Positions 8,892-17,760 are shown, numbered from the stretch's first letter. The stretch: 39,627 bases of DNA from Bradyrhizobium sp. AUGA SZCCT0283 (GCF_018130385.1 NZ_JAFCLU010000047.1:1-39627); one strand, 5' to 3'. Notes: generated by a model not told the origin, from the sequence alone. Numbers and translations are program-made.

Positions 8892-10391
8892 CTAACGGAC
8901 TGGCGCGGAAAACCAGAGTTTGAGCTTGAGACCCGGCGAGTTATCAAGCATTTCGATCCGCGCGCCGTGAAGATGGGCGACGGCAGCGACCAGGCTGAGC
9001 CCCAGACCGTTTCCCGGCGTGTAGCGGCTGTGTTCGAGTCGGTAAAAGCGTTTGAAAACCTGCTCGTATTCGTGGGCGGGAATTCCGGGCCCGTCATCGG
9101 CGATCGAGATGACCGGCTTGCCATCGATGTTTTCGTTCGCGACCACGACTTGCCCTCCGGCGCGGCCATGCTTGATCGCATTGTCCACGAGATTGGCGAT
9201 GGCATCGAAGATCAGGTCGCGATCGCCGGTCACTAGCACCTCGCGATCGCCGACGACGGTGAGACGGGTGCCCTCCTGTTCGGCCGCGGCATCGTACAGC
9301 TCCACAACTTCGCCGGCGATTTCCACCAGATTCACGGTGCGGAACGCGCCCCTTCGTGCCTCGGTCTCGATTTGCGCAATCCGCGTGAGCGACGAGAAAA
9401 TCCGCAATACGGCATCGAGGTCGGCGATCGTGTCGCCGATCAGCGCTTGGTCGTCCTCGCCGATGCGCTGACCGTGATAGGCCTTCTCCAGCCGTCCGCG
9501 CATGCGCGTCAGCGGCGTCCGGAGGTCGTGCGCGACATTGTCGCTCACCTGCCTGACCTCTCCCATTAGAGTTTCGATGCGGTCCAGCATCAGGTTAAGG
9601 TTCTCCGCAACGCGATCCCATTCGTCATGGGTGCCGCGGAGCGGGATGCGCTGATCCAGGCCGCTCTGCATGATGGCCCGGCTGGTGGCGTTGATCGATT
9701 CAATCCGCCCCACTGTCCGGCGCGTCACGAGGATGCTCGCGACCCCCGCAATCACAAACAACAATGCGGCGGCCGAGATCACGGCCATCTTGATCTGGTC
9801 AGCGAAGCTGTCGAGGTCGCTGATATCCCTTCCCACCAGCAGACGGTCGCCGCTGGGAAATGTTTGCAGCATCGCCCGCAGCAGCGGTCGGTTTGCCGCG
9901 TTGGGCAACGCCTCGCTAGAGCCTTTTCCGTTTCGATGGAATCGAAACGGGGCTCCAGATTCTTGATTTGTCGCGTTTTCTTGACGCGAACCGGTTTCCA
10001 CTTCGCTTGAAAACGCTCTGGCGCGAAACTCTATCCATCCGTTGGCTGCGGTGATTGTCGGTGGCCATTCCCTGAGATTGCCGGCCAGCGCGGCCAATGA
10101 GGGATCGGCCAACATATACACGTTGTTTGCAAAATTGCTGTCGGCGATACGTTGTTGAATCTGGTCGATCAGCCCATCGCGCCCCGACCGTTCGTACGCG
10201 CCCTGCAGGCTCGAATATTCCGTCATGATGCCACGATCCGAGCGGCTGCGCACATAGGAGGAAGTGGACAGGTAGACATAGCCGAAAAGCGCCGACACAA
10301 TCATGCCGAACGTCCCGATCGCGATCAGCGCCTGCTTGAAAGTCGATGACGTTAGGGTTTTAGCCAGGAGCACGGAGAGAGTACCCGACAC
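8892..10391 (-). CDS. HAMP-type sensor histidine kinase with in-frame repeat insertion
   Basis: A 499-aa inner-membrane kinase partnered with the response regulator upstream. TM helix about 21-42, periplasmic sensor about 43-198, TM helix about 202-222, HAMP about 224-275, HisKA with His288 in NVAHDLRTPLTR, and an ATPase domain with NLVDNAIKH (N box), DDGPGIP (G1) and GNGLGLSL (G2). Residues about 124-158 of the sensor are encoded by a 105-bp palindromic repeat that keeps the frame and adds a low-complexity polar segment (SSEVETGSRQENATNQ and onward). The GTG start at 10391 overlaps the end of the regulator gene by 32 nt. The signal is unknown. Confidence 0.9.
   Translation of the reverse strand: MSGTLSVLLAKTLTSSTFKQALIAIGTFGMIVSALFGYVYLSTSSYVRSRSDRGIMTEYSSLQGAYERSGRDGLIDQIQQRIADSNFANNVYMLADPSLAALAGNLREWPPTITAANGWIEFRARAFSSEVETGSRQENATNQESGAPFRFHRNGKGSSEALPNAANRPLLRAMLQTFPSGDRLLVGRDISDLDSFADQIKMAVISAAALLFVIAGVASILVTRRTVGRIESINATSRAIMQSGLDQRIPLRGTHDEWDRVAENLNLMLDRIETLMGEVRQVSDNVAHDLRTPLTRMRGRLEKAYHGQRIGEDDQALIGDTIADLDAVLRIFSSLTRIAQIETEARRGAFRTVNLVEIAGEVVELYDAAAEQEGTRLTVVGDREVLVTGDRDLIFDAIANLVDNAIKHGRAGGQVVVANENIDGKPVISIADDGPGIPAHEYEQVFKRFYRLEHSRYTPGNGLGLSLVAAVAHLHGARIEMLDNSPGLKLKLWFSAPVR
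9917..10021. repeat. 105-bp palindromic interspersed element inside the kinase gene
   Basis: The outer ends are imperfect inverted repeats (CTAGAGCCTTTTC at the left, GAAAACGCTCTGG at the right), and an inner palindrome TTTCGATGGAATCGAAA is present. From memory this resembles an intergenic repeat common in Bradyrhizobium and relatives, containing GAACCGGT and a CACTTCGCTTGAAAACGCTCT end. Its length of 105 bp is a multiple of three, and the kinase frame runs through it without a stop. Confidence 0.7.
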
Positions 10392-11052
10392 CGCGAACCG
10401 TATGGATCAGCGGATAGGCCTGCTGGCCGTCGACCTTGCGACGCACGCGCCCGACATAGACGTCGATGATATTTGTGGAGGGATCGAAATGAAGGTCCCA
10501 GACGTGTTGCAGCAACATTGCCCGGGATACGACGCGGCCTTCGTTGCGAACCAGATACTCAAGAAGCTGGAACTCCCGCGGAAAAAGAAGAATGTCCTTG
10601 CCGCGCCGGCTGGCGGTCCGCGACACCAGGTCGAGCGCGAGGTCGCCGACACGCAAGATAGTCTCCTTGACGATGGTGTCACTGCGTCGGCCAAGCGCTT
10701 CGACGCGCGCCAGGAGTTCGACGAACGAAAAAGGCTTGACCAGATAGTCATCGCCGCCGGCCCGCAAGCCACGCACCCGATCGTCGACTTCTCCGAGTGC
10801 ACTGACGATCAGGACAGGTGCGGCGATGCCGTCGTCGCGCAACTGACGCATGACTGCGATGCCGTCGATGTCCGGCAGCATGCGGTCGATCGTGATGACG
10901 GCATAGTCGCCGGCGGCGCCGCGGCTCAGCGCGTCGCTGCCGTTGGTGGCCAAATCCACCTTGTAACCGTTGCTCGTGAGCGACTCCACAAGCTGACCGG
11001 CGGTTTCCGGGTCGTCCTCGACGACCAGAATGCGCCGGTGACCTCCCGTCAT
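10360..11052 (-). CDS. OmpR/PhoB-family response regulator
   Basis: A 230-aa two-domain regulator. The receiver domain has the acidic pair in VVEDD (about 11-14), phospho-acceptor Asp56 in ITIDRMLPDIDG, switch Ser84 and Lys106 in LVKPFSF. The C-terminal winged-helix (about 130-228) includes FPREFQLLEYLVRNEGRVVSRAMLLQHVW and the recognition region NIIDVYVGRVRRKVD. It is followed, with a 32-nt overlap, by the HAMP sensor kinase, so the two are a cognate pair. Upstream at 11100-11116 a GTAA-N8-TTAC inverted repeat could be a binding site. Target genes are unknown. Confidence 0.92.
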   Translation of the reverse strand: MTGGHRRILVVEDDPETAGQLVESLTSNGYKVDLATNGSDALSRGAAGDYAVITIDRMLPDIDGIAVMRQLRDDGIAAPVLIVSALGEVDDRVRGLRAGGDDYLVKPFSFVELLARVEALGRRSDTIVKETILRVGDLALDLVSRTASRRGKDILLFPREFQLLEYLVRNEGRVVSRAMLLQHVWDLHFDPSTNIIDVYVGRVRRKVDGQQAYPLIHTVRGVGYSLRAPG

Positions 11053-11288
11053 GGTCTTCCGTCTCCGAACGCCTGCCCGACACGCCGGAAACTCGCTTAT
11101 GTAATCTGAAGGTTACGTGAACAAGGTGACGGTCGCCACCCACGGGGACCGGCTCCCTTTTTCGGGAACATGCGCCGGTGGCGACCATCACGATGTCCGG
11201 ATCCTTGCGCACGGACGGCACGGACACGCTGGGACCCGGTACTCACCAGATCAATAGGGCAGCGACATTGCCTCAATCGCGATACGCT

Positions 11289-11714
11289 TCAGTAGTAACC
11301 GTAGTAGCCGTAGTCGCCACAGATATTGACCCATCGCAGTCCGTATGGCGTCCACTTCCTGCGCCAGCAGCTGTCGTAGGCGGCGTAGGCGTAGGGCACA
11401 CCAATGAACGCAAAGCGATGGTGGCGGTGATGGAAGAACCGGCCGTGATGCGCAAACCTTGCATGCGCAAAATGCGGACCCGCGAAGCGGCTACCTGCAA
11501 AACCGACGCGGCTGCCTGCGAAACCCATGCCGCCAGCGCGCATGCCGCCGCCCATGCCACCGAAATGCATTCCACCTCCATGCATCCCCCCATGCATGCC
11601 GCCACTACCATGGCCGCCACCATGACCGCCGCCGCGCGCGAGCACGGGTGACGCAAGCGCAAGCGTCGCAGCCATCGCAGCCGCGGTGAGGCAATTTAGG
11701 AGCTTGTTGTTCAT
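11289..11714 (-). CDS. Gly/His/Met-rich exported protein
   Basis: A 141-aa protein with a Sec signal peptide (MNNKLLNCLTAAAMAATLALASPVLA) followed by low-complexity GGGHGGGHGSGGMHGGMHGGGMH, GGM and FAGSR repeats, then a His-rich stretch FHHRHHRFAF and an aromatic C-terminus with CWRRK and repeated GYYGYY. The ATG at 11714 has GGAGG 9 nt upstream. Proteins of this composition are annotated in related genomes as hypothetical or sulfur-globule-like. Metal binding by the His and Met clusters is plausible but only inferred. It lies in a cluster of small exported genes. Confidence 0.75.
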   Translation of the reverse strand: MNNKLLNCLTAAAMAATLALASPVLARGGGHGGGHGSGGMHGGMHGGGMHFGGMGGGMRAGGMGFAGSRVGFAGSRFAGPHFAHARFAHHGRFFHHRHHRFAFIGVPYAYAAYDSCWRRKWTPYGLRWVNICGDYGYYGYY

Positions 11715-12067
11715 CCCAATTCCTCCGTGTTGAATTGCAGCGACCGATACGGTCACAAAAAAGAAGACAACCAGCAGACCCAAATGATCCAGTGATTTCA
11801 AATGAATAATGCGACAGTTTCTGACACGGAAGTTAGTTTCGCCGCTTCGCTGTACGAACCATTCCGCCGTTTCAAGCGGCGTTGCTGCGGCTTTGCGATG
11901 GCCGAGTTATCGGACCAGAAGGTTCGGGCGGTCCGTGCCGCACGCATGGACGAGCGGCATGCGGGTCATTTCAGACATCGAGCAGCGCAGCCACGTGGTC
12001 CGCTTTGCCCTCTCGTAAGGTGTGCCAAAAGCGGTCGCACGCTGCAAAGGCGACGACAGGAGGAAGC
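11715..12067. other. Intergenic stretch between divergent small genes
   Basis: About 350 bp between the Gly/His-rich gene (minus) and the small membrane protein (plus). It should hold both promoters. No motif beyond the two ribosome binding sites could be supported. Confidence 0.4.
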
Positions 12068-12343
12068 ATGATCATTGCCCTCTACACAGCAGCAGCTGTC
12101 ATTATGGCTGTCGGGAGCCTCTACTTTGCTTGGCGAAACAGGGACTTTCGCAAATTTCTGGCAGGCGCGTTCTTCGTGTCATCGGGCATTTTGTTCTATC
12201 TCTATCTTGCCGATGTTTCGCTGCCTCTGTTGGGGACAGGTTTTGTCGAAACACCTCACATCAGCGGTGCCCGGTCCCTCATCCATTTCGTCCTCTTCTT
12301 GCTCTGTTTCTATTTTGGCTTCGTCAGGCAGCCAAGGGCTTGA
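12068..12343 (+). CDS. Small membrane protein, unknown function
   Basis: A 91-aa protein with three hydrophobic segments: MIIALYTAAAVIMAVGSLYFAW (residues 1-20 region), FLAGAFFVSSGILFYLYLADVSLPLL (about 30-55) and SLIHFVLFLLCFYFGFV (about 69-86). The ATG at 12068 follows AGGAGGAAGC, an excellent ribosome binding site. No family was recognised beyond the generic look of a small inner-membrane protein. Confidence 0.7.
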   Translation: MIIALYTAAAVIMAVGSLYFAWRNRDFRKFLAGAFFVSSGILFYLYLADVSLPLLGTGFVETPHISGARSLIHFVLFLLCFYFGFVRQPRA

Positions 12344-12518
12344 AACGGACGCCATCCCGTGTCCGCCAGCGTTATCGCTTTGGCCAGCCGTGCGGGAGAG
12401 CGAGTATAGCGGCGGAAGCAGCCCGTGACGCTGCGAGCGCGCGCTACACTTCATCCCGTTCCTCTGGTAGTTCCCGCTCTATGAGACACGCTATGGCCCT
12501 CATATTCAGGAATCGCTC

Positions 12519-12544
12519 GGAACCATTTCTGACAGTGCCCGGTT
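12519..12544 (+). promoter_or_regulatory. Candidate EcfG-type (general stress) promoter
   Basis: GGAAC at 12519-12523 and GGTT at 12541-12544 with a 17-nt spacer resemble the alphaproteobacterial EcfG promoter (GGAAC, 16-17 nt, CGTT), with one mismatch in the -10 element. It lies about 30 bp upstream of the small exported protein gene at 12575. Confidence 0.35.
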
Positions 12545-12574
12545 AGTTTGCGGGACCGATGGAGGACAATGGCC

Positions 12575-12745
12575 ATGAGATATCTCGCTGCGCTTGCGAT
12601 AGCTGCCTTTGTCGCTGGTGTCGGACTGGCGGTCCAGTCCGTCGGTTCGCTGCCCCCCGAAAAGCAGTCCACGCCGACGACCGCCCAATTGGCGGCCCGA
12701 TTAGCTCAGTCCGTGGATCCGTTTTTGCTTCAGTCCGGTGGCTAA
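12575..12745 (+). CDS. Small exported protein, unknown function
   Basis: A 56-aa product: signal or anchor segment MRYLAALAIAAFVAGVGLAV, then a short polar tail with PPEKQSTPTTAQLAARLAQS. GGAGGA at 12561-12566 is 8 nt from the ATG at 12575; the in-frame ATG at 12569 is too close to it. The gene is short and unconserved to my eye, but the ribosome binding site, signal peptide and possible stress promoter support it. Confidence 0.55.
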   Translation: MRYLAALAIAAFVAGVGLAVQSVGSLPPEKQSTPTTAQLAARLAQSVDPFLLQSGG

Positions 12746-12952
12746 CAGCGGGCGCATTGGCGGCACTCCCGCCTTAAACCATCCAGCCGGCTAGGAGGCG
12801 GCTTCAGCGTCCGTTGCGGGTGCCGTGTCGGAGCAGCGATTTCCCGGTTCCTATGCACCCCGGAAGGAAGAGCCTTCAAGGCTTACGACTGCCGAAAAGC
12901 CCAAGCGTCAATTCGGCAGCCTGTGCGGTGCCGAAGAAATCGACCCAGCGTC

Positions 12953-13360
12953 CTATTGTTGCGGGGCCGATCTCATGGTCCCATGCATGAACGCTTGCAT
13001 TTCCTCCTGGGTAAGCCGTCCATCCTTGTTGCTGTCCATTGCCTTGAAAATTCGTTCGTGAGCCACCTGAAACTCCGTCAATGAGATTGTCCCGTCGCCA
13101 TCGCCGTCCATCAGAGCGAACATCATGCGGAACATAATCGGGGGTCCCATCGCGCCCCCACGCATCATGCCGTGGCCCATCATCCCGCGGCCCATCATAC
13201 CTCCTTGCCCCATCGTGCCAGACCCTTCCTCGGCCATGGGATGGGATTGCGCTTGTTGCTGGTCTGGCTGGGGCATCAATCGCTCCTGTGCAACCGCACC
13301 GACAGCGCCATATGCCAGAATGAGAGCAGATATCGTGAGTCCCAGGACACGCGTGCACAT
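12953..13360 (-). CDS. Exported Met-rich EF-hand calcium-binding protein
   Basis: A 135-aa protein. Signal peptide (MCTRVLGLTISALILAYGAVGAVAQ), then a Met/Gly-rich segment with repeated GMMG (MGQGGMMGRGMMGHGMMRGG), then two EF-hand loops: DGDGDGTISLTE and DSNKDGRLTQEE, each with Asp/Asn at positions 1, 3 and 5 and Glu at 12. It probably binds calcium in the periplasm; the Met-rich segment could bind copper, which is inference. The ATG at 13360 has AGGAGG 6 nt upstream; reading is open further upstream to 13621 but without a better start. Confidence 0.82.
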   Translation of the reverse strand: MCTRVLGLTISALILAYGAVGAVAQERLMPQPDQQQAQSHPMAEEGSGTMGQGGMMGRGMMGHGMMRGGAMGPPIMFRMMFALMDGDGDGTISLTEFQVAHERIFKAMDSNKDGRLTQEEMQAFMHGTMRSAPQQ

Positions 13361-13688
13361 CTCGAACCTCCTCAGAAACACAGCCCCCGTCTGATTAATT
13401 CTTAATTCCGCACAAGCGATATCGATCCCTTGGTCCCGGCTTTCGGCCAGCGCAGCCGCCCACTCTGATCGACTACTGACATCGTCAGGCTCTTGGCTAG
13501 GCGGGACCAGGACGGACACATTCAGACCGTTCTGGGCCGAAAGGTTCGCCCTGAGCAACTCTTGGCCGTTTTCCACTCGCGTGCAACGTGAACAAATGGG
13601 CATGGGCAGACGATCGATCATTGACTATCATTAATCCCGCGCAGGGGGCTGTTGGTCGAGCGGAGACTCGCAAATTGGACCAGCTGTC
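13361..13688. other. Intergenic stretch upstream of EF-hand and cytochrome genes
   Basis: About 330 bp between divergent genes. The minus strand is open in the EF-hand gene's frame to 13621, but this part has no ribosome binding site or recognisable domain. Both promoters should lie here; no clear motif was seen. Confidence 0.4.
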
Positions 13689-14009
13689 ATGCAAAGAGTG
13701 ATCGTTTCGGCCGTGTTCGGTGTCCTTGCCGTCACAGCAGCCCAGGCACAGAACACCGGCGACCTTCGGCAGGGGCGTCGGCTTGCGCTTGACGTTTGCG
13801 CCTCCTGTCACGCGGTGCGCGCGGGCCAAACCCGGTCTCCACTCGCCGCAGCACCGAGCTTCGAAGAGATCGCCAGTACGCCGGGGATGACCGCAGCAGC
13901 CCTTGCCTTCTGGCTCACCGCCGCCTCGCATCCCACTATGCCGAATCTCATTCTCTCGTCACAGCAGCTGCGCGACGTGTCGGCGTATATTCTAAGCCTG
14001 CGGGACTAG
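13689..14009 (+). CDS. Small periplasmic cytochrome c
   Basis: A 106-aa class I cytochrome c. Signal peptide up to AAQAQ (residues 1-21), haem-binding CASCH at 37-41, and a probable axial Met at about 84 in HPTMPNLILS, followed by the C-terminal helix of the fold (QQLRDVSAYILSL). It should carry one electron in the periplasm. Partner enzyme is not evident; it sits 140 bp upstream of a broken membrane-protein gene on the same strand. Confidence 0.88.
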   Translation: MQRVIVSAVFGVLAVTAAQAQNTGDLRQGRRLALDVCASCHAVRAGQTRSPLAAAPSFEEIASTPGMTAAALAFWLTAASHPTMPNLILSSQQLRDVSAYILSLRD

Positions 14010-14149
14010 AGCGCCTGCAGGAGTAGCCTGGCCCTCACCAAGCGCGGAGGAGGGACGCGGAGATGTACTCTGGATTTCGCCAAGCGGCGCATGCGCTCTG
14101 TCGGCAAGCCGGATCCACCTCACCGGAACAGGCGTGGAGGAATGACGCT

Positions 14150-14738
14150 GTGGAATACAGTTTGTTGAAATTCTTCCATCGCGTCGGCGCTGTTCTCATG
14201 GGTGGTGGGCTCATCGGCGTGTGGATGGCCGACTTGCGCTCGCGGCAGCTGCACGAGCTAAAGCCCTTTTCGGAGGCCGTTCGCAATATCGCAGTTTTCT
14301 ATGATGGAGTTGTCGTGCCGGGGGCTTTACTGCTGCTGGGGTCTGGCGCTTGGATGATCGTGAAGTTCTATGGAGGTTGGAATTTCTTGCAGTTTTCCTT
14401 GGCTCGCGGGAATGGTTGGGCTGTTCGCCCTCGAGTTCATAGAGGGCAACACGGTTACGCGCCTCTATTTCATGCGACTGCGCCGTGAGACGCGGTCTGC
14501 GCTTAATGCCGGCGAGGTGACGCCTGAACTCCAGAAGGCTCGGGCCGAGCGTGTGCCAACATTCACGCACTTTCTCGATCTACCGATGCTGTTTCTCATC
14601 ATAGCTCTTGGAGCAATACAGCCGACGACTTGGTTGCTGTTTTTTACGGGTTCGATTGTGGCGGTTGCGCTTGCGACGATATTGACGCTCGTCATTCCGC
14701 GGCTCTATCCTTGGGGTTCGGAGGCGTTACCTGCCTAG
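14150..14738 (+). pseudogene. DUF2269-like membrane protein gene with frameshift
   Basis: Two overlapping frames together encode one membrane protein. The first (from GTG 14150, with GGAGG 9 nt upstream) reads VEYSLLKFFHRVGAVLMGGG up to GGWNFLQF. The second continues PWLAGMVGLFALEFIEGNTV to a stop at 14738. The join is at a TTTT run (14393-14396); removing one T restores one reading frame of about 195 aa with roughly four TM helices. The family looks like DUF2269, predicted integral membrane proteins, with moderate certainty. Either a real inactivating frameshift or a sequencing error in the homopolymer explains it; both halves otherwise look intact, suggesting a recent event. Confidence 0.7.
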
Positions 14739-14944
14739 GCCCGGGTCCGCAATAGGTCGCACTCGGACATCGCGGCTTATCTGACGGACGTCCGTTCTAC
14801 CGCAAAGAGCGGAAATTCAGCGACCATTTCGGCATGTCCGTTTCGTGCCCGGTAACGGACATCCACAATACATGTTTGACGTTATGGAAGGCTCCTTCCA
14901 AAGCAACACGACAAACTCGTTTGCAGAACATCCGCCTTGCGCCA

Positions 14945-16255
14945 CTAACGTTCGGCCGCGAACAATCTGACGCTCTCTGTGAGGCCCTTCAGGGAATGAC
15001 TACCTTCGTCATGAAACCGGATGTTTGATCCTGCGACAAGATCACGGACTGTATTCGACACCAGAACCTGCCCGGGCTTTGCCATCGTCGCGACACGCGA
15101 TGCAATGTGGACCGCGATGCCGCTCAGATCATCATCGGCCATTTCGACCTCGCCGGTATGAAGGCCGGCCCTTACCTGCAGTCCGAGAGCTTCAACGCCT
15201 TCATTGATCGCCAGAGCGCACCGGATTGACCGGGCCGGCCCGTCAAAGGTTGCCAGGAAGCCGTCTCCCATTGTTCTCACCTCATGCCCTCTATGTCGCG
15301 AAATCTCCCGCCGCACGAGCGCGTTGTGCCGATCAAGCACATCGTGCCATGCGCGATCTCCGATCGTTTCGGCTCGCTTGGTTGAGTTCACAATGTCAGT
15401 GAACAGAACGGTGGCGAGCACGCGATCAGATTCGATTGCCGACCGCGAGCCTGTCAGGAACTCTTCAACCGCATCCAACACCCGTTCTGTTTCGCCGGTC
15501 CACAACGTGTGATCACTGCCGGGCAGTTCGAGATATTTCGCGTTTGGGATTTGCCGGGCCATGAACCGCCCGGCTTCAACGTTGACGCGAACGTCCCCCT
15601 GTCGATGAATAATGAACGTCGGCACCCGTATCGACGGAAGGATTGGACGAATATCGATTTCGCTGTTCATTCGCATGAGCGCGACAACTGCGGAAGGACT
15701 TGCACCCAGACGTTCAAAACGGGCCCATGACAGCTTGAACGTCTCATCTGATGCTACACTGGGGGCGAACAACCGGAGGCTCTCGCCGGTCCCCCAATTT
15801 TTTTCCATGCGATCCAGGGCGGCATCTATCTTGTCCGGGGGCACAACCCACGAGCTGAAGTGGCCATAGGTGCCGTACAGGACCAACGCTCGGGTACGCT
15901 CTGGGTAGGTGGCCGCGAACAAGACTGACATCGCACCGCCTTCGGAGATGCCGAACAGGGCAGCCTGTTGCGAGCCCACGGCATCCATGACCGCGCGAAC
16001 ATCATCCATGCGCTCTTCCAGGGTTGGCACACCAACCGCTCTGTCGGAAAGCCCGGTGCCGCGCTTGTCGAACATGATCAGGCGGGCGAAGGCCGCCAAT
16101 CGGGTCCAAACCCGCGCCCGATGGGGCTCCTCCCAAGCGACGTCGAGGTTCGAAATGAAACCAGGAACGAACACGAGGTCGAACGGCCCTTCGCCGACGA
16201 CCTGATAGGCGATGCGAACATCACCGCTCTTTGCGTATTGGGTTTTCGGAACCAT
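14945..16255 (-). CDS. Alpha/beta-hydrolase fused to class III adenylate cyclase
   Basis: A 436-aa soluble fusion. Residues about 1-270 form an alpha/beta-hydrolase with the nucleophile box GISEGG (Ser104) and a His in GSDHTLW (His249). Residues about 275-436 form a class III cyclase domain: VLFTDIVNST with metal-binding Asp287, GDGFLATFDGP with Asp331, then GLHTGEVE and IAVHIASRV. This arrangement is known in rhizobial and actinobacterial genomes. It suggests cAMP synthesis controlled by binding or hydrolysis of a small ligand in the hydrolase domain; that link is inferred. The ATG at 16255 has only a weak ribosome binding site. Confidence 0.9.
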   Translation of the reverse strand: MVPKTQYAKSGDVRIAYQVVGEGPFDLVFVPGFISNLDVAWEEPHRARVWTRLAAFARLIMFDKRGTGLSDRAVGVPTLEERMDDVRAVMDAVGSQQAALFGISEGGAMSVLFAATYPERTRALVLYGTYGHFSSWVVPPDKIDAALDRMEKNWGTGESLRLFAPSVASDETFKLSWARFERLGASPSAVVALMRMNSEIDIRPILPSIRVPTFIIHRQGDVRVNVEAGRFMARQIPNAKYLELPGSDHTLWTGETERVLDAVEEFLTGSRSAIESDRVLATVLFTDIVNSTKRAETIGDRAWHDVLDRHNALVRREISRHRGHEVRTMGDGFLATFDGPARSIRCALAINEGVEALGLQVRAGLHTGEVEMADDDLSGIAVHIASRVATMAKPGQVLVSNTVRDLVAGSNIRFHDEGSHSLKGLTESVRLFAAER

Positions 16256-16788
16256 TGCACATCACTTCACATAAAGTGGCGTGATCGGCTTCGTCGACTT
16301 CCCGGTTCGATTTAAATCTTACCAGTTTGCCGCGATACGCGGAAGCCAAAACCGCGTAGCCCAGCCTCAGCATGTGGTAATCGGCTGCTTTCTCAACCAG
16401 CTATCACACAAGCCAATTTGGATGTGCTGCTCCTCGGAATCACCATGGCTTTGGCCGACGAGGGGATCGAAGTCGGGCCGACGTCTGCTATCGGCGGGTA
16501 CTGTTGAAACCGTCCTTTTTGGCTGACGAACGAAATTGTTCAGCGCCGCTGGTACGTACCATGCACGGCGATGTGAGGGACCACATCAATTCACGCCTTC
16601 CGCCGGTCGTGCAACTGATATAGCCTGATTATGAGCTGCCGAGCGGGACGTGCCGAAGTCCCTTTTATCTTAGCCGCAGCGCTCGTGCCGTCGGCAGGCG
16701 TGCATCGAAATTGAACCGACGTCTGCGTGTGCGGCCTCCCGTGCGGCTCCGCAGGGATTCCGCATGCCAGCAGTTTGGGGAGGCCGCA
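16256..16788. other. Gene-free stretch
   Basis: About 530 bp between the cyclase fusion (minus) and the Bug-type gene (plus). No convincing gene, terminator or repeat was found; it should hold both promoters. Confidence 0.4.
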
Positions 16789-17760
16789 ATGAAACTTCCG
16801 CGCCGTCAATTCCTGCATCTGGCAGCGGCCGCTGCCACGCTTCCGGCATTATCCCAATTCGCTGGCGCGCAGAGCTACCCGACCCGACCGGTGCACCTGC
16901 TCGAAGGCTTTGGCGCCGGTGGAGCGCCTGACATTATCGCGCGATTGATCGGTCAATCGCTGTCGGAGCGACTTGGACAGTCATTTGTCATCGAGAACCG
17001 CAGTGGCGCTACCGGCAACATCGCCACTGAGGCGGTCGTGCGGGCATCCCCGGACGGCTACACGCTGTTGTTGGTCACCGCAGCAAATGCGATCAATGCG
17101 ACCATGTTCAACCTTAGCTTCGACTTCATCCGCGATATCGCGCCGATCGCAGGTATCGTTCGTGTGCCCTTGGTCATGGAGGTCCACCCATCGGTTCCCG
17201 CCAAGACAGTCGCGGAGTTCATCGCCTACGCGAAGGCCCATCCCGGCAAGGTCAATATGGCATCAGCCGGGACCGGATCTACGCCCCACTTGGCCGGCGA
17301 AATGTTCAAAACGATGGCCGGCGTCGATCTCTTTCACGTGCCTTATCGGGGTGCGCAGGTATTTCCTGCCCTTCTCACCGGTGAAGCGCAGGTCTATTTT
17401 GGCCCGCTACTCTCATCGATCGAATATGTCAGGGCCGGCAATTTCCGCGCGCTGGCGGTAACGACGGTGGCGCGCTCGCCAATATTGCCGGACGTTCCGG
17501 CTCTAGGCGAAACCTTGCCCGGTTACGAGGCAAGTTCATGGTACGGCCTTGGCGGTCCAAAACGCACGCCGGAAGAAATCATCGAAAAACTGAACAAGGA
17601 GGTGAACGTCAGCATCGCCGATCCGAAATTCCAGGCGCGGCTTGCCAGTCTGGGCGGCGCGGCTCTTGGCGGATCGCCCGCCGACTTCGCCAAACTGATC
17701 TCGGACGAGGTCAAGAAATGGAGCAGGGTGGTTTTGGCGGCCAATATGAAACGGGAATGA
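16789..17760 (+). CDS. Bug/TctC-type tripartite tricarboxylate transporter receptor
   Basis: A 323-aa periplasmic binding protein. The N-terminus MKLPRRQFLHLAAAAATLPA is a twin-arginine-like signal. The mature part has the Bug hallmarks: YPTRPVHLLEGFGAGGAPDIIAR, the central GYTLLLVTAANAIN, and the ligand-loop segment VNMASAGTGSTPHLAGEMF, then HVPYRGAQVFPALLTGEAQ. The ATG at 16789 is preceded by GGGGAGG. No TctA/TctB membrane genes are nearby, as is common for Bug genes. The ligand, usually a small carboxylate, cannot be assigned. A GGCAGC-GGA-GCTGCC hairpin just after the stop may be a terminator. Confidence 0.9.
   Translation: MKLPRRQFLHLAAAAATLPALSQFAGAQSYPTRPVHLLEGFGAGGAPDIIARLIGQSLSERLGQSFVIENRSGATGNIATEAVVRASPDGYTLLLVTAANAINATMFNLSFDFIRDIAPIAGIVRVPLVMEVHPSVPAKTVAEFIAYAKAHPGKVNMASAGTGSTPHLAGEMFKTMAGVDLFHVPYRGAQVFPALLTGEAQVYFGPLLSSIEYVRAGNFRALAVTTVARSPILPDVPALGETLPGYEASSWYGLGGPKRTPEEIIEKLNKEVNVSIADPKFQARLASLGGAALGGSPADFAKLISDEVKKWSRVVLAANMKRE

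Noticed and set aside
16400..16507. Short open frame (LDVLLLGITMALADEG...) as a gene fragment
   Set aside because: Too short and with no recognised family or ribosome binding site.
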